A stretch of 64,000 nucleotides of DNA, from assembly GCF_029963765.1 (NCBI RefSeq), contig NZ_JALBYU010000002.1, positions 124,001 through 188,000 on the forward strand, given 5' to 3'. Both the position numbers and the translations under genes were made by a program. Shown here piece by piece: positions 61,201-64,000 of this stretch. A model generated the notes under the pieces. It saw only the letters and a list, made by a program, of their open reading frames with translations, ran no database searches and was not told the DNA's origin. This DNA comes from Pseudomonas sp. UYIF39 (GTDB lineage Bacteria > Pseudomonadota > Gammaproteobacteria > Pseudomonadales > Pseudomonadaceae). How positions within the stretch are numbered: position 1 is the stretch's first letter; each line of letters opens with the position of its first letter.

Positions 61201-61614
61201 TGTTTTGACGTGGAAGGTAAAGGCATCGGCCTGAATGCCGTGCCCCTTGAGGACCTGATCGATGATTTGCGGCACCGTCTGACCCTGGAAAATTCTCTGA
61301 TCCTGGCTGAACTGCAAATAATGCAGTGCCGGCACCAGGTTCACGCGATAGCGGGTCAGGCGTTTACCAGCATCACCTGCGGACACACCTTCGATGTGTC
61401 CGTGAATACCTTCGCCGTCCAGGCCGAATTGCAGAAATGCAGGTTGGTGAAGCAGTGTCTCCAGATCGATATCCGGGTACTCGCTGACCAGATCGACGCT
61501 GATTGAGTACAACGCGCTGATGGTTTCAGTGCCTTCAAAGGCCAGCACTTTAAAGTCGTTGCGCACCGTCGGGATTACGAGGGTGAATTGAGGGGCATTA
61601 GCAGATGCGAACAC
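58192..61614 (-). CDS. vgrG: Evolved VgrG with C-terminal Tle1-type phospholipase (DUF2235)
   Basis: GTG start with AAGGATAAG upstream; 1140 residues. About 1-640 is a full VgrG/TssI (phage gp27/gp5-like spike): [53 protein letters not shown], then the gp5 beta-prism repeats. An acidic linker ([15 protein letters not shown] type, about 645-662) joins a DUF2235 domain (about 665-1000) with GFSRG at 820-824 (nucleophile Ser822), IFDTAAA and [10 protein letters not shown] supplying the Asp and His of a lipase triad. It would pierce target cells and degrade membrane phospholipids. Immunity genes follow on the same strand, tssA is divergent. Confidence 0.93.
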   Translation of the reverse strand: [1140 protein letters not shown]

Positions 61615-61787
61615 GCGCTTATCCTTTTGCTACTTTAGCTCGTCCTTAAGCTGAGAGAGAAAAATCGCGACGCCCAAGTCATGCCTGGCCCGAGCAGGTC
61701 GCCAAAATGCCCTGCACGCTAACAAGGCATCCAAAGTATTGATGTAGGAGGGGTCTTGAAGCCCGGTATGAAATTTCCGCGATACCG

Positions 61788-61808
61788 AAAGTTCCATTTT
61801 GGAACTTT
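61788..61808. promoter_or_regulatory. Hairpin or operator near vgrG
   Basis: AAAGTTCCA-TTT-TGGAACTTT, a perfect 9-base inverted repeat about 175 bases before the vgrG start. Its half-site TTGGAACT also occurs in the inverted repeat near tssA (62241-62256). Confidence 0.4.
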
Positions 61809-61824
61809 GTTTGAAACATAAAAA

Positions 61825-61855
61825 TGCCATCACAATGATGGCACTTTTCTTATTG
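61825..61855. terminator. Terminator between vgrG and tssA
   Basis: TGCCATC-ACAAT-GATGGCA with CTTTTCTT after it on the plus strand and TTTTTATG after it on the minus strand. It would end a minus-strand transcript reading through 61919-62158. Confidence 0.6.
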
Positions 61856-61918
61856 GCTTTTGTCGCTCGCCGTTTAATTCATGGATATCGGTAACATTTC
61901 GGAATGCTCCTACATTTA

Positions 61919-62158
61919 TCATTTTGTATTTTTGGCATGATTCGCATCCGCCTCAGGGAGCGAATCGACAATGAATACGGCATTTATTAAGGTGAAAGAG
62001 TCGGAAGGCTCTATCTCAACGGTTTCCAGCCAGCTGGTCGCACAATGAACAATTAAACCAATCTCAGGGATTCCCCTGCTACATATAGGGACATCTCCTA
62101 CGAGATAAAAACACACTTCGTCTTGTTGTTTAATCAGATGCTTGCTAGTGGCCATCAT
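61919..62158 (-). CDS. Possible small protein between vgrG and tssA
   Basis: 79 codons: MMATSKHLIKQQDEVCFYLV ... ending DANHAKNTK. It resembles no family I know. No good ribosome-binding site precedes the ATG pair, but a terminator-like hairpin lies 65 bases downstream in the right direction, and the gap of 676 bases is long for a T6SS promoter region. The composition is AT-richer than core genes. Listed as doubtful. Confidence 0.3.
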   Translation of the reverse strand: MMATSKHLIKQQDEVCFYLVGDVPICSRGIPEIGLIVHCATSWLETVEIEPSDSFTLINAVFIVDSLPEADANHAKNTK

Positions 62159-62240
62159 CGTGAGTACGATGCGCGCACTTGAAAGAGCACGAACTCAATT
62201 GGATGAGACTCATCGCAGCTCTTTGATTCTGTCCCCGCGT

Positions 62241-62256
62241 CATTGGAACTCCAATG
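62241..62256. promoter_or_regulatory. Inverted repeat upstream of tssA
   Basis: CATTGG-AACT-CCAATG, 35 bases before the tssA start. It shares TTGGAACT with the repeat near vgrG, so a common regulator could link the divergent genes. Confidence 0.4.
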
Positions 62257-62290
62257 GGCGTATGACTGTAATCCTAATTAAAGGCCATGG

Positions 62291-63847
62291 ATGTCCTACT
62301 CAAGCAAACTTTCCGCTCATTACCTCGAACTCGCAAAAACCTCTGTTTCCAAAGAGAATTTCGCGGGCGAGGACGTTCGCTTTTCGAGCGAATATGAGGC
62401 ATTGGAAAGCGAGCTGGGCAAAGCCCAATCCATGCACGAAAGCGGTCAGATCGACTGGCTGAAAATCCGCGAAAACAGTGAAAACCTGCTGCGCACCCAG
62501 TCCAAGGATTTGCGGGTTGGCGCCTGGCTGACCTGGGCTCTGTACCAGCGCGAATCCTTTCAGGGGCTGCTGGCCGGCCTCGGACTTCTGCACCACCTGT
62601 GCGAAAACCACTGGGCCGAAGTCCACCCGAACAAGGCCCGCACCCGCTCCGCTGCCATCAGTTGGTTGGTACCGCGTCTTGAGCAGGTGCTGACCGAAAA
62701 CGTCGCGATCAAAGAGCAGTTGCCGATGTTCCGGCGGCTGGTCGAACACCTTGAAGGTCTCGATGCCGCTTGCACCGAGCATTTGGGGGATGACGCTCCG
62801 CTGCTGCTGCCGATTTCCCGCCGCTTGAAAAACATGGTCCAGCGTGCCGCTGACAACCAGCCGGAACCTGGCGTCGTCGGCGCGGCGGTGGCCCAGGTCA
62901 AACAGGCTGCCACGCAACTGTTCACCCCCGGCGCACCGATCGATAACGAGAAAGAAGCCCACAAGGCCCTGCGCGCCCAGCAGGAAAACGCCCGTCCGCT
63001 GTGTGCCTGGTGGCTCAAGCAGAAAGCCACCGACCTGCGCGCCTTGCGCCTCAATCGCACACTGTTGTGGTTGCCCATCGATGCGGTGCCCGAGCGCAAT
63101 GCCGAGCAGATCACCGTTCTGCGCGGCTTGCCGGCCGACAAGTTGAAGGCCTACCAAGACCGTTACGACCAGGCCAAATACGCCGATCTGCTGGTGGAAC
63201 TGGAGGCGAGCCTGGCGAAGGCGCCGTTCTGGTTCGATGGCCAGCGAATGGTTTGGGAGTGCCTCCAGGGGCTCAACGCCGAGATGGCAATGCGCGAAGT
63301 GGAGATCCACTTCGCGCTTTTGATTCAGCGCCTGCCCGGCATCATCGAATTGCGATTCCATGACGGCGCCCCGTTTGCCGATCCGGCCACCCGCGCCTGG
63401 GTCAGCGCCCACGTCATGCCGCACCTGCAAAGCGCCAGTGCGCCGCGCAAGGTCGAAGTCGCCGACAGCCAGCCGGCCTGGGAAGTGGCCCTGGAAGAAG
63501 TCTTGCCGATCCTGCGCAAGGACGGCCTCAAGGCCGCCGTGCAGATCCTCAAGCAAGGCCTGCAAAGCGCCCAAGGCGGACGTGCCCGGTTCTTCTGGCA
63601 GTTCGCCCTCGCGCGGCTGTGCTTCAAGGCCAAGAAATACGAACTGGCCAGGACCCAACTCGAAACGCTGGACCAAACATTACAGGACTCAGGCCTGAAC
63701 GCCTGGGAGCCCGATCTTGCGCTGGAAGTGCTGCATTTACTGCATAGCTGCTGCGAGTTGTTACCGCAGAACCATGCCGTACGTGAACGCAAGGAAGAGA
63801 TTTATCGCAGGCTGTGCCACCTCGATCTCGAAGTGGTACTCGAATAG
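62291..63847 (+). CDS. tssA: Type VI secretion protein TssA
   Basis: 518 residues starting MSYSSKLSAHYLELAKTSVS. The ImpA_N domain (about 25-160) shows RVGAWLTWALYQRESFQGLLAGLGLLHHLCENHWAEVHP with the family's W-rich core; a helical middle and a C-terminal VasJ-like domain (LEEVLPILRKDGLKAAVQILKQGLQSAQGGRARFFWQFALARLCFKAKKYELARTQLETLDQ) follow. TssA primes baseplate and sheath assembly at the membrane complex. It begins a plus-strand operon continuing with tssB 32 bases downstream. Confidence 0.93.
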   Translation: MSYSSKLSAHYLELAKTSVSKENFAGEDVRFSSEYEALESELGKAQSMHESGQIDWLKIRENSENLLRTQSKDLRVGAWLTWALYQRESFQGLLAGLGLLHHLCENHWAEVHPNKARTRSAAISWLVPRLEQVLTENVAIKEQLPMFRRLVEHLEGLDAACTEHLGDDAPLLLPISRRLKNMVQRAADNQPEPGVVGAAVAQVKQAATQLFTPGAPIDNEKEAHKALRAQQENARPLCAWWLKQKATDLRALRLNRTLLWLPIDAVPERNAEQITVLRGLPADKLKAYQDRYDQAKYADLLVELEASLAKAPFWFDGQRMVWECLQGLNAEMAMREVEIHFALLIQRLPGIIELRFHDGAPFADPATRAWVSAHVMPHLQSASAPRKVEVADSQPAWEVALEEVLPILRKDGLKAAVQILKQGLQSAQGGRARFFWQFALARLCFKAKKYELARTQLETLDQTLQDSGLNAWEPDLALEVLHLLHSCCELLPQNHAVRERKEEIYRRLCHLDLEVVLE

Positions 63848-63879
63848 GCCCCAGGGCCACAACCGCAAGGAGAATAGCC

Positions 63880-64000
63880 ATGGCCAAAGAAGGCTCGGTA
63901 GCCCCCAAGGAACGCATCAACGTCACTTTCAAACCTGCCACCGGTGGTGCTCAGGAAGAGATTGAACTGCCGTTGAAACTACTGGCAATCGGTGACTACA
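63880..64000 (+). CDS. tssB: Type VI secretion sheath protein TssB, 3' truncated by window end
   Basis: The visible 40 codons read MAKEGSVAPKERINVTFKPA ... EIELPLKLLAIGDYT. This is the TssB/VipA/ImpB beginning (the ..PKERINVTFKP.. and ELPLKLLAIGDYT motifs). AAGGAGAATAGCC before the ATG is a strong ribosome-binding site. It pairs with TssC to build the contractile sheath. The remainder of the T6SS cluster presumably follows beyond the window. Confidence 0.93.
   Translation, partial: MAKEGSVAPKERINVTFKPATGGAQEEIELPLKLLAIGDY

Noticed and set aside
61630-61833. 67-codon minus-strand frame just upstream of vgrG
   Set aside because: It spans the vgrG promoter region and a hairpin, lacks a ribosome-binding site and resembles no known family.
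61615-62290. Sigma-54 promoter for the T6SS genes
   Set aside because: No convincing GG-N10-GC pair with flanking consensus was found; the nearest candidates have wrong spacing.
1-64000. tRNA, rRNA, CRISPR arrays, insertion sequences or prophage genes
   Set aside because: None recognised on either strand. The repeated GCGAGCAAGCTCGC motifs are dispersed REPs, not CRISPR repeats.

Overview
The window looks like a chromosomal segment of a Pseudomonas of the fluorescens group. It is GC-rich with Pseudomonas codon use. It carries many copies of the short inverted repeats (GCGAGCAAGCTCGCTCCCAC type) that Pseudomonas scatters between genes. From memory of PAO1, the order uvrD - EAL protein - RpiR regulator - lysR/pycAB - aspA/lysR - purEK - MFS/pstSCAB-phoU - response regulator - M23 protein - CNNM protein - phoRB - ubiAC - rubredoxin - HU follows the PA5443 to PA5348 stretch. 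Several accessory blocks are inserted. No tRNA, rRNA, CRISPR array or insertion sequence was seen.

Layout: (1-5.9 kb) a CPA2 antiporter cut by the window edge, an SMI1-like protein, a Tim44-domain protein, a half-size EamA permease and uvrD. (6.1-10.5 kb) a membrane GGDEF/EAL protein, a HexR-like RpiR regulator with a palindromic operator, and a tiny gene overlapping the lysR 3' end. (10.4-14.8 kb) pycR and the two-subunit pyruvate carboxylase pycAB. (14.9-20 kb) an autotransporter, an amino-acid ABC permease and binding protein without ATPase, and a divergent homocysteine S-methyltransferase. (20-28 kb) two GNATs, a PaiB-like protein, a MocR regulator, a polyamine-type binding protein with acetylpolyamine amidohydrolase, an AraC regulator and an asparaginase. 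(28-38.6 kb) an alanine/glycine symporter, aspA, lysR, purEK, small envelope genes, a sugar-phosphate mutarotase, a thioesterase and an MHS-family transporter.

(38.7-51.8 kb) is the phosphate block: pstS and pstCAB-phoU, each with its own PHO box; a response regulator, an M23-like protein and a CNNM membrane protein; then phoBR. The phoB upstream region has two PHO boxes facing each other. (51.8-55.8 kb) holds a small secreted repeat protein, ubiCA, rubredoxin with its reductase, and HU. (55.9-64 kb) starts a type VI secretion locus: a DUF6124 gene, two tandem DUF2931 lipoproteins (likely immunity proteins), an evolved VgrG whose C-terminus is a Tle1-type (DUF2235) phospholipase, and divergent tssA and tssB, the last cut by the window end.

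Most notable observations: an orphan fragment of the effector's 3' end lies between the two immunity genes, showing that the unit duplicated with the effector tail attached. Five DnaA-box-like sequences are spaced exactly 12 bp apart inside the linker of the MocR regulator, with a sixth close by. The facing PHO boxes upstream of phoB may share a -10 element. The purE leader carries a terminator-like hairpin. Several regulator genes have a fitting operator next to them.
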